A stretch of DNA of 64,000 nt, from contig NW_027476270.1 in NCBI RefSeq assembly GCF_051020955.1, positions 248,001 to 312,000 on the forward strand, written 5' to 3'. The notes under the pieces are model-generated. The model had not been told where the DNA came from. It was given only the letters and a program-made list of their open reading frames with translations, and did not search any database. Positions within the stretch are counted from its first letter, which is position 1, and each line of letters begins with the position of its first letter. The DNA is from Megalopta genalis (taxonomy: Eukaryota > Arthropoda > Insecta > Hymenoptera > Halictidae). Made by a program: the position numbers and the translations under genes. Below are positions 17,253-32,039 of the stretch, piece by piece.

Positions 17253-20200
17253 TTATATCGCAAGTATTTGAAGCTAAATCATTTGTGTCGTATGGCTTTG
17301 AAGCTAACTCGTTTATTTCGCTTGCATTTGAAGTTATATCACTTATGTTGCAAGTATTTGATTTGTGTTGCATGGATTTGATGCTAACACTTCTGCTTCG
17401 CATTGATTTGAAGCTAAAACATGTGATACGCATGGATTTGAAGTAAATCCTGGCTTTCGCATGGATTTGAAGCTAAGCCTTTTACTTCGCATTGATTTGT
17501 AGCTAAATTATGTGTTTCGCATGCATTCGAAGCTTAATCATGTGTTCTGAATTGATTTGAAGCTAAGTCGTTTGTGTCGCCTGCATTTGTAGCTATTTCA
17601 TTGTTGTGGCAAGTATTTGAAGCTAAACCATTTGATTCGCATGGATTTGATGCTAAGCCTTCCACTTGGCACTGATTTGAATGTAATTCATTTGTGTGGC
17701 ATGGATTTGAAGATAAGCCTTCTACTTCGCATTGATGGTAGCTAAATCATGTGTTTTCCATGAATTTGAAGGTTACTTGTTTGTTTCGCATGCTGTTGGA
17801 GCTAAATCATGTAAATCACAAGTATTTGAAGCTAAACCATTTGATTCGCATGGATTTGAAGCTAAGCCTTCTACTTCGCATTGATTTGAAGCTAAATCAA
17901 GTGTTTCGGTTAGATTTGAAGCTAACTCGTTTGTTTCGCATGCAGTTGAATCTAAATCATGTATATTACAAGTATGTGAAGCTAAACCATTTGATTCGCA
18001 CGGATTTGATGCTAAACCACGTGTTTCCAATGAATTTGAACCTTAATCGTGTGTTTCGCATGTATTTGAAGCTTAATCATGTCTTCTGAATGGATTTGAT
18101 GCTATCTCGTGTGTTTCTTATGCAGTTGAATTTAAATCATGTATATCGCAAGTATTTGAAGCTAAACCATTTGTTTCGCATTGATTTGAAGCTAAGCCTT
18201 CAACTTCGCATTGATTTGAAGCTAAATCATTTGTTTCCCTTGGATTTGAAGCTAACGCGATTGTTTCGCATGCAGTTGAAGCTAAATCATGTTCATCACA
18301 ACTATCTGAAGCTAAACCATTTGTTTCGCAAGAATATGAAGCTAAACCATGTGTTTCTCATGGATTTGAAGCTAAATCATGTTTTTCGCGTGGATTTGAA
18401 GCCAACTCGTTTGCTTTGCCTGCACTTGAAGCTATATCATTTATATCGCAAGAATGTGAAGCTAAATCACTTGCTTCGCATGGATTTGAAGCGAAGCCTT
18501 CTACTTCGCATTGATTTGAATCTAAATCATGTTTTTCGCTTGCATTTTAAGCTAACTAGTTCGTTTTTCCTTCATTTGAAGCTATATCATTAAATCGCTA
18601 GTATGTGAAGCTAAATCATTTGTGTCGTATGTATTTGAAGCTACGCCTCCTACTTCGCATTGATTTGAATCTAGATCATGTGTTTCGCATACATTTGAAG
18701 CTAACTCGTTTGTTTCGCATGCAGTTGAAGGTAAATCATGTATACCACAAGTATTTGAAGCTAAACCATTTGTTTCGCATTGATTTGAAGCTAAGCCTTC
18801 AACTTCGAATTTGATTTGAAGCTAAATTATTTGGTTCCCTTGGATTTGAAGCTAACGCGATTGTTTCGCATGCAGTTGAAGCTAGATCATGTTTATCATA
18901 AATATCTGAAGCTAAACCATCTGTTTCTCAAGATTATGAAGCTAAACCATGTGTTTCTCATGGACTTGAAGCTAAATCATGTGTTTCGCATGGATTTGAA
19001 GCAAACTCGTTTGTTTCGCCTGCATTTGAAGTTATAACATTTAATCGCAAGCATGTAAAGCTAAATCATTTGTTTCGCATGAATTTGAAGCTAAGCCTTC
19101 TACTTCGCATTGATTTGAAACTAAATCATAAATTCGCTTGGATTTGAAGCTATACCTTCTATATCGCATTCATTTGAAATTAGTCATGTTTTTTGGATGG
19201 ATTTGTAGCTAACTCGTTTGTTTCGCCTGCAGATGAAGCTATATCACTTATATCGCAAGTATCTGAAGCTAAATCATTTGTGTCGCATGGATTTGATGCT
19301 AAACCTTCTACATAGCATTGATTTGAAGCTTAATCATGTGTTTTGCATGGATTTTAAGCTAACTCGTTTATTTAGCCTGCATTTGAAGCTATATCACTTA
19401 TATCGCAAGTATCTGATGCTAAATCATTTGTTTCGCTTGGGTTTGAAGCTAACTCGTTTGCTTCGCCTGCATTTGAAGCTTTATAAATTATATCGCAAGT
19501 ATTTGAAGCTAAATCATTTGTGTCGCATGTATTTGAAGCCACGCCTTCTACTTCGCATTGATTAGAAGCTAAATCATGTGTTTCGCATGGACTTGAAGCT
19601 AACTCGTTTGCTTCGCCTGCATTTGAAGCTATATCTATTATATCGCAAGTATTGGAATCTAAATCACTTGTCTCGCACGGATTTGAAGCTAACTCGTTTG
19701 TTTCGCTTGCAGTTGTAGCTAAATAATGTATATCACAAGTATTTGTAACAAAACCATTTGTTTCGGACGGATCTGTAGCTAACTCGTTTGTTTTGTGTGC
19801 ATTTCAAGCTAACTCACTTATACCGCAGGTATTTGAAGCTAAATCATGTGTTTCCCTTGGATTTGAAGCTAACTAGTTTATATTGAATGCAGTTGAAGCT
19901 AAATCATGTTTATCACAAGTATCTGATGCTAAACCATTTGTTTCGCAAGAATATGAAGCTAAACCATGTGATTCGCTTGGATTTGAAGCTAACTCGTTTG
20001 TTTCGCCTGCATTTGATGCTATATCAATTATATCGCAAGTATTTGAAGCTAAATCATTTGTGTCGCATAGCTTTGAAGCTAACTCGTTTGTTTCGCATGC
20101 ATTTGGAGCTAAATCATGTTTATCACAAGTATCTGAATCTGAACCATTTGTTTCGCAAGAATTTGAAGCTAAACCATTTGTTTCGCATTGATTTTAAGCT

Positions 20201-23200
20201 AAGCCTTCAACATCGCATTGATTTGAAGCTAAATTATTTGGTTCCCTTGGATTTGAAGCTAACGCGATTGTTTCGCATGCAGTTGAAGCTAAATCATGTT
20301 TATCATAAATATCTGAAGCTAAACCATCTGTTTCTCAAGATTATGAAGCTAAACCATGTGTTTCTCATGGACTTGAAGCTAAATCATGTGTTTCGCATGG
20401 ATTTGAAGCAAACTCGTTTGTTTCGCCTGCATTTGAAGCTATATCATTTAATCGCAAGCATGTAAAGCTAAATCATTTGTTTCGCATGAATTTGAAGCTA
20501 TGCCTTCTACTTCACATTGATTTGTAGATAAATCATGTGTTTCGCATGGATTTGAAGTTATACCTTCCATATCGTATTGATTTGAAGCTTAATCATGTGT
20601 TTCGCATGGATTTGAAGCTAAGCCTTCTACTTCGCATTGATTTGAAACTAAATCATGTGTTTCGCTTGGATTTGAAGCTAACTCGTTTGTTTCGCCTGCG
20701 TTTGAAGCTTTATCAATTATATCGCAAGTATTTGAAGCTAAATCATTTGTGTCGCATGGATTTGAGATACGCCTTCTACTTCGCATTGATTTGAACCTAA
20801 ATCATGCGTTTCGCATGGATTTGAAGCTAACTCGTTTGTTTCGCATGCAGGTGAATATAAATCATATATACCACGAGTATTTGAAGCAAAACCATTTGGT
20901 TCGCTTTGATTTGATGCTAAGCCTTCAACTTCGCATTGATTTGTTGCTAAATCATTTGTTTCCCTTGGATTTGAAGCCAACTCGATTGTTTCGCATGCAG
21001 TTGGAGCTAAATCATGTTTATCACAAGTATCTGAAGCTAAACCACTTGTTTCGCAAGAATATTAATCTAAACCATGTGTTTCGCATTGATTTGAAGCTAA
21101 ATCATGTCTTCCGCTTGGATTTGAAGCTAACTCGTTTGTTTCGCCTGCATTTGAAGCTTTATCAATTATATCGCAAGTATTTGAAACTAAATCATTTGTG
21201 TCGCATAGCTTTGAAGCTAACTCGTTTGTTTCGCCTGCATTGAAGCTATATCACTTCTATCGCAAGTATTTGAAGCTAAATCATTTGTGTCGCATGGATT
21301 TAAAGCTAAGCCTTCTACTTCGCATTGATGTGAAACTAAATCATGTGTTTCGCTTGGATTTGAAGCTAACTCGTTTGTTTCGCCTGCATTTGAAGCTATA
21401 TCATATATATCACAAGTATGTGAAGCTAAATCATGTGTTTCGCACGGATTTGAAAATAACTCGTTTGTTTCGCCTGCATTTGAAGCTAAATCATGATTAT
21501 CACAAGTATCTGAATCTAAACCATTTATTTCGCAAGAATATGAAGCTAAACCATGTGTTTCGCATGCATTTGGAGCTAAATCATGTCTTCCGCTTGGATT
21601 TGAAGCTAACTCGTTTGTTTCGCCTGCATTTGAAGCTTTATCAAATATATCGCAAGTATTTGAAGCTAAATCATTTGTGTCGCATTGATTTAAGCTAAGC
21701 CTTCTATTTCGCATTGATTTGAAACTAAATCATGTGTTTCGCTTGGATTTGAAGCTAACTCATTTGTTTCCAATGCAGGTGAATGTAAATCACGTATACC
21801 ACGAGTATTTGAAGCTAAACCATTTGGTTCGCATTGATTTGATGCTAACACCTTCAACTTCGGATTGATTTGTAGCTAAATCATTTGTTTCCCTTGCATT
21901 TGAAGCTAACTCGATTGTTTCGCATGCAGTTGAAGCTATATCATGTTTATCACAAGTATTTGAAGCTAAACCACTTGTTTCGCAAGAATATTAATCTAAA
22001 CCATGTATTTCGCATTGATTTGAAGCTAAATCATGTCTTCCGCTTGGATTTGAAGCTAACTCGTTTGTTTCGCGTGTAGTTGAAGCTAAATCATGTATAT
22101 CACGAGTATTTGAAGCTAAAGGATCTGATTCTCATGGATTTGAAGCTAAGCCTTCTACTTCGGATTGATTTGTAGCTAAATCATCTGTTTCGCTTGGATT
22201 TGATGCTAAATCGTTCGTTTCGCATGGAATTGAAGCTAACAGGTTCGTTTCGCATGCATTTGAAGCTATATCACTTGTATCGCAAGTATTTGAAAAAAAT
22301 CATTTCTTTCGGATGGCTTTGTTGCTAAGACATCTAGTTCGCATTGATTTGAAGCTATATCATTTATATCGCAAGTATTTGAAGCTAAATCATTTCTCTG
22401 GCATGGATATGAAGCTAAACCTTCAACATCGCATTGATTTGAAGCCAAAGCTTGTGTTTCGCATGGATTTGAAGCTAAATCATGTGTTTCGCTTGGATTT
22501 GAAGCTAAGCCTTCTACTTCGCATTGATTTAAAGCTAAATACTGTGTTTGGCTTGGATTTGAAGCTTACTCGATTGTTTAGCATGCAGTTGGAGCTAAAT
22601 CATGTTTATCACAAGTATCTGAAGCTAAACCACTTGTTTCGCAAAAATATGAAACTAAACCATGTGTTTCGAATTGTTTTGAAGCCAAATCATTCGTTCC
22701 GCATGGATTTGAAGCTAACTCGTTTGTTCTGCCTGCATTTGAAGTTATATCATTTATATCGCAAGTATTTGAAGCTAAATCATTTGTGTCGCATGGCTTT
22801 GAATATAAGCCTTCTACTTTAAATTAATTTGAAGGTAAATCATGTGTCTCGCTTGGATTTGAAGCTAACTCGTTTGTTTCGCCTGCATTTGAAGCTATAT
22901 CACTTATATCGCAAGTATTTGAAGCTAAGTGATTTGATTCGCATGGATATGAAGCTAAGCCTTCTACTTCGCATTGATTTGAAGCTAAATCATGTGTTTC
23001 GCTTGGTTTTAAAGCTAACTCGTTTGTTTCGCATGCGGTTGAAGCTATATCAAGTTTATCACAAGTATATGAAGCTAAACCATTTGTTTCGCAAGTATGA
23101 AACTAAACCATGTGTTTCGCTTGGATTTGAAGCTAAATCATGTGTTTCGCATAGAATTGAAGCTCCCTCGTTTGTTTCGCCTGCATTTGAAGCTATATCA

Positions 23201-23697
23201 ATTATATCGCAAGTATTTGAAGCTAAATCATTTGCGTCGCATGGCTTTGAAGATAAGCCTTCTACTTTGGATTCATTTGAAGGTAAATCATGTGTTTCGC
23301 TTGGATTTGAAGCTAACTCGTTTGTTTCGCCTGCATTTGAAGCTATATCATTTTTGTCGCAAGTATGTGAAGCTAAATCATTTGTTTCGCATGGATTTGA
23401 AGTTAAGCCATCTACTCCGCATTGTTTTGAAACTAAATCATGTGTTTCGCTTGGATTTGAAGCTAACTCGTTTGTTTCGCCTGCATTTGAAGCTATATCA
23501 ATTATATCGCAAGTATTTGAATCTAAATCATTTGTGTTGCATGGGTTTAAAGCTAACTCGTTTGTTTCGCCTGAATTGAAGCTATATCACTTCTGTCGCA
23601 AGTATTTGAAGCTAAACGATTTGTGTCGCATGGTTTTGAGGATAAGCCATCTACTTCGCATTGATTTTAAACTAAACCATGTGTTTCGCTTGGATTT
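17253..23697 (+). repeat. Long duplication A, copy 1 (offset 7,418 bp)
   Basis: This about 6.4-kb satellite segment recurs at 24,671-31,115 with a constant offset of 7,418 bp. Identity is near complete: one difference I located is A at 23,155 against C at 30,573. Irregular landmarks (ATTTGATTTGTGTTGCATGG near 17,355, TTGATGGTAGC near 17,730, TTTGAAAAAAATCATTTC near 22,290) are shared at this offset. Boundaries are accurate only to about a monomer because flanks share the consensus. Confidence 0.88.
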
Positions 23698-24670
23698 GAA
23701 GCTAACTCGTTTGTTTCGCCTGCATTTGATGCTGTATCAATTATATCGCAAGTATTTGAAGCTAAATCATTTGTGTCACTCGGATTTGAAGCTAAGCCTT
23801 CTACTTCGCATTGATTTGAAACTAAATCATCTGTTTTGCTTGGATTTGAATCTAACTCGTTTGTTTCGCCTGCATTTGAAGCTTTACCAATTATATCGCA
23901 ATTATCTGAAGCTAAATCATTTGTTTCTCATGTATGTGAAGCTAAGCCTACTACTTCGCATTGATTTGAAACTAAACCATGTGTTTTGCTTGGATTTGAA
24001 GCTAACTCGTTTGTTTCGCCTGCATTTGAAGCTATATCAATTATATCGCAAGTATTTGAAGCTAAATCATTTGCGTCGCATGGCTTTGAAGATAAGCCTT
24101 CTACTTTGGATTCATTTGAAGGTAAATCATGTGTTTCGCTTGGATTTGAAGCTAACTCGTTTGTTTCGCCTGAATTGAAGCTATATCACTTCTATCGCAA
24201 GTATTTGAAGCTAAACGATTTGTGTCGCATGGCTTTGAGGATAAGCCATCTACTTCGCATTGATTTTAAACTAAACCATGTGTTTCGCTTGGATTTCAAG
24301 CTAACTCGTTTGTTTCGCCTGCATTTGAAGCTATATCATTTATATCGCAAGTATATGAAGCTAAACCATTTGTTTCGCAAGAATATGAAGCTATGCCTGC
24401 TACTTCGCATTGATTTGAAACTAAATCATGTGTATCGCATGGATTTGAAGCTAAATCAAGGGGTTTCGCATGGATTTGAAACTAACTCGTTTGTTTCCCC
24501 TGCATTTGATGCTAAATCATGTTTATCACAATTATCGGAATCTAAACCATTTGTTTCGCAAGAATGTGAAGCTAAACCATGTGTTTCGCATGAATTTGAA
24601 GCTAAATCATGTGTTTCGCACAGATTTGAAGCTAACTCGTTTGTTTCGCCCTTATTTGAAGCTATATCAT

Positions 24671-27600
24671 TTATATCGCAAGTATTTGAAGCTAAATCAT
24701 TTGTGTCGTATGGCTTTGAAGCTAACTCGTTTATTTCGCTTGCATTTGAAGTTATATCACTTATGTTGCAAGTATTTGATTTGTGTTGCATGGATTTGAT
24801 GCTAACACTTCTGCTTCGCATTGATTTGGAGCTAAAACATGTGATACGCATGGATTTGAAGTAAATCCTGGCTTTCGCATGGATTTGAAGCTAAGCCTTT
24901 TACTTCGCATTGATTTGTAGCTAAATTATGTGTTTCGCATGCATTCGAAGCTTAATCATGTGTTCTGAATTGATTTGAAGCTAAGTCGTTTGTGTCGCCT
25001 GCATTTGTAGCTATTTCATTGTTGTGGCAAGTATTTGAAGCTAAACCATTTGATTCGCATGGATTTGATGCTAAGCCTTCCACTTGGCACTGATTTGAAT
25101 GTAATTCATTTGTGTGGCATGGATTTGAAGATAAGCCTTCTACTTCGCATTGATGGTAGCTAAATCATGTGTTTTCCATGAATTTGAAGGTTACTTGTTT
25201 GTTTCGCATGCTGTTGGAGCTAAATCATGTAAATCACAAGTATTTGAAGCTAAACCATTTGATTCGCATGGATTTGAAGCTAAGCCTTCTACTTCGCATT
25301 GATTTGAAGCTAAATCAAGTGTTTCGGTTAGATTTGAAGCTAACTCGTTTGTTTCGCATGCAGTTGAATCTAAATCATGTATATTACAAGTATGTGAAGC
25401 TAAACCATTTGATTCGCACGGATTTGATGCTAAACCACGTGTTTCCAATGAATTTGAACCTTAATCGTGTGTTTCGCATGTATTTGAAGCTTAATCATGT
25501 CTTCTGAATGGATTTGATGCTATCTCGTGTGTTTCTTATGCAGTTGAATTTAAATCATGTATATCGCAAGTATTTGAAGCTAAACCATTTGTTTCGCATT
25601 GATTTGAAGCTAAGCCTTCAACTTCGCATTGATTTGAAGCTAAATCATTTGTTTCCCTTGGATTTGAAGCTAACGCGATTGTTTCGCATGCAGTTGAAGC
25701 TAAATCATGTTCATCACAACTATCTGAAGCTAAACCATTTGTTTCGCAAGAATATGAAGCTAAACCATGTGTTTCTCATGGATTTGAAGCTAAATCATGT
25801 TTTTCGCGTGGATTTGAAGCCAACTCGTTTGCTTTGCCTGCACTTGAAGCTATATCATTTATATCGCAAGAATGTGAAGCTAAATCACTTGCTTCGCATG
25901 GATTTGAAGCGAAGCCTTCTACTTCGCATTGATTTGAATCTAAATCATGTTTTTCGCTTGCATTTTAAGCTAACTAGTTCGTTTTTCCTTCATTTGAAGC
26001 TATATCATTAAATCGCTAGTATGTGAAGCTAAATCATTTGTGTCGTATGTATTTGAAGCTACGCCTCCTACTTCGCATTGATTTGAATCTAGATCATGTG
26101 TTTCGCATACATTTGAAGCTAACTCGTTTGTTTCGCATGCAGTTGAAGGTAAATCATGTATACCACAAGTATTTGAAGCTAAACCATTTGTTTCGCATTG
26201 ATTTGAAGCTAAGCCTTCAACTTCGAATTTGATTTGAAGCTAAATTATTTGGTTCCCTTGGATTTGAAGCTAACGCGATTGTTTCGCATGCAGTTGAAGC
26301 TAGATCATGTTTATCATAAATATCTGAAGCTAAACCATCTGTTTCTCAAGATTATGAAGCTAAACCATGTGTTTCTCATGGACTTGAAGCTAAATCATGT
26401 GTTTCGCATGGATTTGAAGCAAACTCGTTTGTTTCGCCTGCATTTGAAGTTATAACATTTAATCGCAAGCATGTAAAGCTAAATCATTTGTTTCGCATGA
26501 ATTTGAAGCTAAGCCTTCTACTTCGCATTGATTTGAAACTAAATCATAAATTCGCTTGGATTTGAAGCTATACCTTCTATATCGCATTCATTTGAAATTA
26601 GTCATGTTTTTTGGATGGATTTGTAGCTAACTCGTTTGTTTCGCCTGCAGATGAAGCTATATCACTTATATCGCAAGTATCTGAAGCTAAATCATTTGTG
26701 TCGCATGGATTTGATGCTAAACCTTCTACATAGCATTGATTTGAAGCTTAATCATGTGTTTTGCATGGATTTTAAGCTAACTCGTTTATTTAGCCTGCAT
26801 TTGAAGCTATATCACTTATATCGCAAGTATCTGATGCTAAATCATTTGTTTCGCTTGGGTTTGAAGCTAACTCGTTTGCTTCGCCTGCATTTGAAGCTTT
26901 ATAAATTATATCGCAAGTATTTGAAGCTAAATCATTTGTGTCGCATGTATTTGAAGCCACGCCTTCTACTTCGCATTGATTAGAAGCTAAATCATGTGTT
27001 TCGCATGGACTTGAAGCTAACTCGTTTGCTTCGCCTGCATTTGAAGCTATATCTATTATATCGCAAGTATTGGAATCTAAATCACTTGTCTCGCACGGAT
27101 TTGAAGCTAACTCGTTTGTTTCGCTTGCAGTTGTAGCTAAATAATGTATATCACAAGTATTTGTAACAAAACCATTTGTTTCGGACGGATCTGTAGCTAA
27201 CTCGTTTGTTTTGTGTGCATTTCAAGCTAACTCACTTATACCGCAGGTATTTGAAGCTAAATCATGTGTTTCCCTTGGATTTGAAGCTAACTAGTTTATA
27301 TTGAATGCAGTTGAAGCTAAATCATGTTTATCACAAGTATCTGATGCTAAACCATTTGTTTCGCAAGAATATGAAGCTAAACCATGTGATTCGCTTGGAT
27401 TTGAAGCTAACTCGTTTGTTTCGCCTGCATTTGATGCTATATCAATTATATCGCAAGTATTTGAAGCTAAATCATTTGTGTCGCATAGCTTTGAAGCTAA
27501 CTCGTTTGTTTCGCATGCATTTGGAGCTAAATCATGTTTATCACAAGTATCTGAATCTGAACCATTTGTTTCGCAAGAATTTGAAGCTAAACCATTTGTT

Positions 27601-30600
27601 TCGCATTGATTTTAAGCTAAGCCTTCAACATCGCATTGATTTGAAGCTAAATTATTTGGTTCCCTTGGATTTGAAGCTAACGCGATTGTTTCGCATGCAG
27701 TTGAAGCTAAATCATGTTTATCATAAATATCTGAAGCTAAACCATCTGTTTCTCAAGATTATGAAGCTAAACCATGTGTTTCTCATGGACTTGAAGCTAA
27801 ATCATGTGTTTCGCATGGATTTGAAGCAAACTCGTTTGTTTCGCCTGCATTTGAAGCTATATCATTTAATCGCAAGCATGTAAAGCTAAATCATTTGTTT
27901 CGCATGAATTTGAAGCTATGCCTTCTACTTCACATTGATTTGTAGATAAATCATGTGTTTCGCATGGATTTGAAGTTATACCTTCCATATCGTATTGATT
28001 TGAAGCTTAATCATGTGTTTCGCATGGATTTGAAGCTAAGCCTTCTACTTCGCATTGATTTGAAACTAAATCATGTGTTTCGCTTGGATTTGAAGCTAAC
28101 TCGTTTGTTTCGCCTGCGTTTGAAGCTTTATCAATTATATCGCAAGTATTTGAAGCTAAATCATTTGTGTCGCATGGATTTGAGATACGCCTTCTACTTC
28201 GCATTGATTTGAACCTAAATCATGCGTTTCGCATGGATTTGAAGCTAACTCGTTTGTTTCGCATGCAGGTGAATATAAATCATATATACCACGAGTATTT
28301 GAAGCAAAACCATTTGGTTCGCTTTGATTTGATGCTAAGCCTTCAACTTCGCATTGATTTGTTGCTAAATCATTTGTTTCCCTTGGATTTGAAGCCAACT
28401 CGATTGTTTCGCATGCAGTTGGAGCTAAATCATGTTTATCACAAGTATCTGAAGCTAAACCACTTGTTTCGCAAGAATATTAATCTAAACCATGTGTTTC
28501 GCATTGATTTGAAGCTAAATCATGTCTTCCGCTTGGATTTGAAGCTAACTCGTTTGTTTCGCCTGCATTTGAAGCTTTATCAATTATATCGCAAGTATTT
28601 GAAACTAAATCATTTGTGTCGCATAGCTTTGAAGCTAACTCGTTTGTTTCGCCTGCATTGAAGCTATATCACTTCTATCGCAAGTATTTGAAGCTAAATC
28701 ATTTGTGTCGCATGGATTTAAAGCTAAGCCTTCTACTTCGCATTGATGTGAAACTAAATCATGTGTTTCGCTTGGATTTGAAGCTAACTCGTTTGTTTCG
28801 CCTGCATTTGAAGCTATATCATATATATCACAAGTATGTGAAGCTAAATCATGTGTTTCGCACGGATTTGAAAATAACTCGTTTGTTTCGCCTGCATTTG
28901 AAGCTAAATCATGATTATCACAAGTATCTGAATCTAAACCATTTATTTCGCAAGAATATGAAGCTAAACCATGTGTTTCGCATGCATTTGGAGCTAAATC
29001 ATGTCTTCCGCTTGGATTTGAAGCTAACTCGTTTGTTTCGCCTGCATTTGAAGCTTTATCAAATATATCGCAAGTATTTGAAGCTAAATCATTTGTGTCG
29101 CATTGATTTAAGCTAAGCCTTCTATTTCGCATTGATTTGAAACTAAATCATGTGTTTCGCTTGGATTTGAAGCTAACTCATTTGTTTCCAATGCAGGTGA
29201 ATGTAAATCACGTATACCACGAGTATTTGAAGCTAAACCATTTGGTTCGCATTGATTTGATGCTAACACCTTCAACTTCGGATTGATTTGTAGCTAAATC
29301 ATTTGTTTCCCTTGCATTTGAAGCTAACTCGATTGTTTCGCATGCAGTTGAAGCTATATCATGTTTATCACAAGTATTTGAAGCTAAACCACTTGTTTCG
29401 CAAGAATATTAATCTAAACCATGTATTTCGCATTGATTTGAAGCTAAATCATGTCTTCCGCTTGGATTTGAAGCTAACTCGTTTGTTTCGCGTGTAGTTG
29501 AAGCTAAATCATGTATATCACGAGTATTTGAAGCTAAAGGATCTGATTCTCATGGATTTGAAGCTAAGCCTTCTACTTCGGATTGATTTGTAGCTAAATC
29601 ATCTGTTTCGCTTGGATTTGATGCTAAATCGTTCGTTTCGCATGGAATTGAAGCTAACAGGTTCGTTTCGCATGCATTTGAAGCTATATCACTTGTATCG
29701 CAAGTATTTGAAAAAAATCATTTCTTTCGGATGGCTTTGTTGCTAAGACATCTAGTTCGCATTGATTTGAAGCTATATCATTTATATCGCAAGTATTTGA
29801 AGCTAAATCATTTCTCTGGCATGGATATGAAGCTAAACCTTCAACATCGCATTGATTTGAAGCCAAAGCTTGTGTTTCGCATGGATTTGAAGCTAAATCA
29901 TGTGTTTCGCTTGGATTTGAAGCTAAGCCTTCTACTTCGCATTGATTTAAAGCTAAATACTGTGTTTGGCTTGGATTTGAAGCTTACTCGATTGTTTAGC
30001 ATGCAGTTGGAGCTAAATCATGTTTATCACAAGTATCTGAAGCTAAACCACTTGTTTCGCAAAAATATGAAACTAAACCATGTGTTTCGAATTGTTTTGA
30101 AGCCAAATCATTCGTTCCGCATGGATTTGAAGCTAACTCGTTTGTTCTGCCTGCATTTGAAGTTATATCATTTATATCGCAAGTATTTGAAGCTAAATCA
30201 TTTGTGTCGCATGGCTTTGAATATAAGCCTTCTACTTTAAATTAATTTGAAGGTAAATCATGTGTCTCGCTTGGATTTGAAGCTAACTCGTTTGTTTCGC
30301 CTGCATTTGAAGCTATATCACTTATATCGCAAGTATTTGAAGCTAAGTGATTTGATTCGCATGGATATGAAGCTAAGCCTTCTACTTCGCATTGATTTGA
30401 AGCTAAATCATGTGTTTCGCTTGGTTTTAAAGCTAACTCGTTTGTTTCGCATGCGGTTGAAGCTATATCAAGTTTATCACAAGTATATGAAGCTAAACCA
30501 TTTGTTTCGCAAGTATGAAACTAAACCATGTGTTTCGCTTGGATTTGAAGCTAAATCATGTGTTTCGCATAGACTTGAAGCTCCCTCGTTTGTTTCGCCT

Positions 30601-31115
30601 GCATTTGAAGCTATATCAATTATATCGCAAGTATTTGAAGCTAAATCATTTGCGTCGCATGGCTTTGAAGATAAGCCTTCTACTTTGGATTCATTTGAAG
30701 GTAAATCATGTGTTTCGCTTGGATTTGAAGCTAACTCGTTTGTTTCGCCTGCATTTGAAGCTATATCATTTTTGTCGCAAGTATGTGAAGCTAAATCATT
30801 TGTTTCGCATGGATTTGAAGTTAAGCCATCTACTCCGCATTGTTTTGAAACTAAATCATGTGTTTCGCTTGGATTTGAAGCTAACTCGTTTGTTTCGCCT
30901 GCATTTGAAGCTATATCAATTATATCGCAAGTATTTGAATCTAAATCATTTGTGTTGCATGGGTTTAAAGCTAACTCGTTTGTTTCGCCTGAATTGAAGC
31001 TATATCACTTCTGTCGCAAGTATTTGAAGCTAAACGATTTGTGTCGCATGGTTTTGAGGATAAGCCATCTACTTCGCATTGATTTTAAACTAAACCATGT
31101 GTTTCGCTTGGATTT
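24671..31115 (+). repeat. Long duplication A, copy 2 (offset 7,418 bp)
   Basis: This is the second copy of 17,253-23,697. After 31,115 it stops following copy 1 (23,697 onward) and instead follows the sequence found at about 24,297, so the right junction is a recombination within the array. This fits unequal exchange between misaligned copies. Confidence 0.88.
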
Positions 31116-31710
31116 CAAGCTAACTCGTTTGTTTCGCCTGCATTTGAAGCTATATCATTTATATCGCAAGTATATGAAGCTAAACCATTTGTTTCGCAAG
31201 AATATGAAGCTATGCCTGCTACTTCGCATTGATTTGAAACTAAATCATGTGTATCGCATGGATTTGAAGCTAAATCAAGGGGTTTCGCATGGATTTGAAA
31301 CTAACTCGTTTGTTTCGCCTGCATTTGAAGCTAAATCATGTTTATCACAATTATCGGAATCTAAACCATTTGTTTCGCAAGAATGTGAAGCTAAACCATG
31401 TGTTTCGCATGAATTTGAAGCTAAATCATGTGTATCGCACAGATTTGAAGCTAACTCGTTTGTTTCGCCCTTATTTGAAGCTATATCATTTATATCGCAA
31501 GTCTGTGAATCTAAATCATTTGTTTCGCATGGTGTTGAAACTAAGGCTTCTACTTCGCATTGATTTGACACTAAATCATGTGTTTCGCTTGGATTTGAAG
31601 CTAACTCGTTTGTTTCGCCTGCATTTGATGCTGTATCAATTATATCGCAAGTATTTGAAGCTAAATCATTTGTGTCACTCGGATTTGAAGCTAAGCCTTC
31701 TACTTCGCAT
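30960..31710 (+). repeat. Duplication B, copy 1 (offset 1,080 bp)
   Basis: The segment matches 32,040-32,790 at an offset of 1,080 bp (36 monomers). Shared irregular sites include GAATTGAAGCTATATCAC (30,992 and 32,072), AATCAAGGGGTTTCGC and GTGTCACTCGGATTT. Scattered single-base differences exist, for example CTGTCGC against CTATCGC. Confidence 0.8.
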
Positions 31711-32039
31711 TGATTTGAAACTAAATCATCTGTTTTGCTTGGATTTGAATCTAACTCGTTTGTTTCGCCTGCATTTGAAGCTTTACCAATTATATCGCAA
31801 TTATCTGAAGCTAAATCATTTGTTTCTCATGTATGTGAAGCTAAGCCTACTACTTCGCATTGATTTGAAACTAAACCATGTGTTTTGCTTGGATTTGAAG
31901 CTAACTCGTTTGTTTCGCCTGCATTTGAAGCTATATCAATTATATCGCAAGTATTTGAAGCTAAATCATTTGCGTCGCATGGCTTTGAAGATAAGCCTTC
32001 TACTTTGGATTCATTTGAAGGTAAATCATGTGTTTCGCT

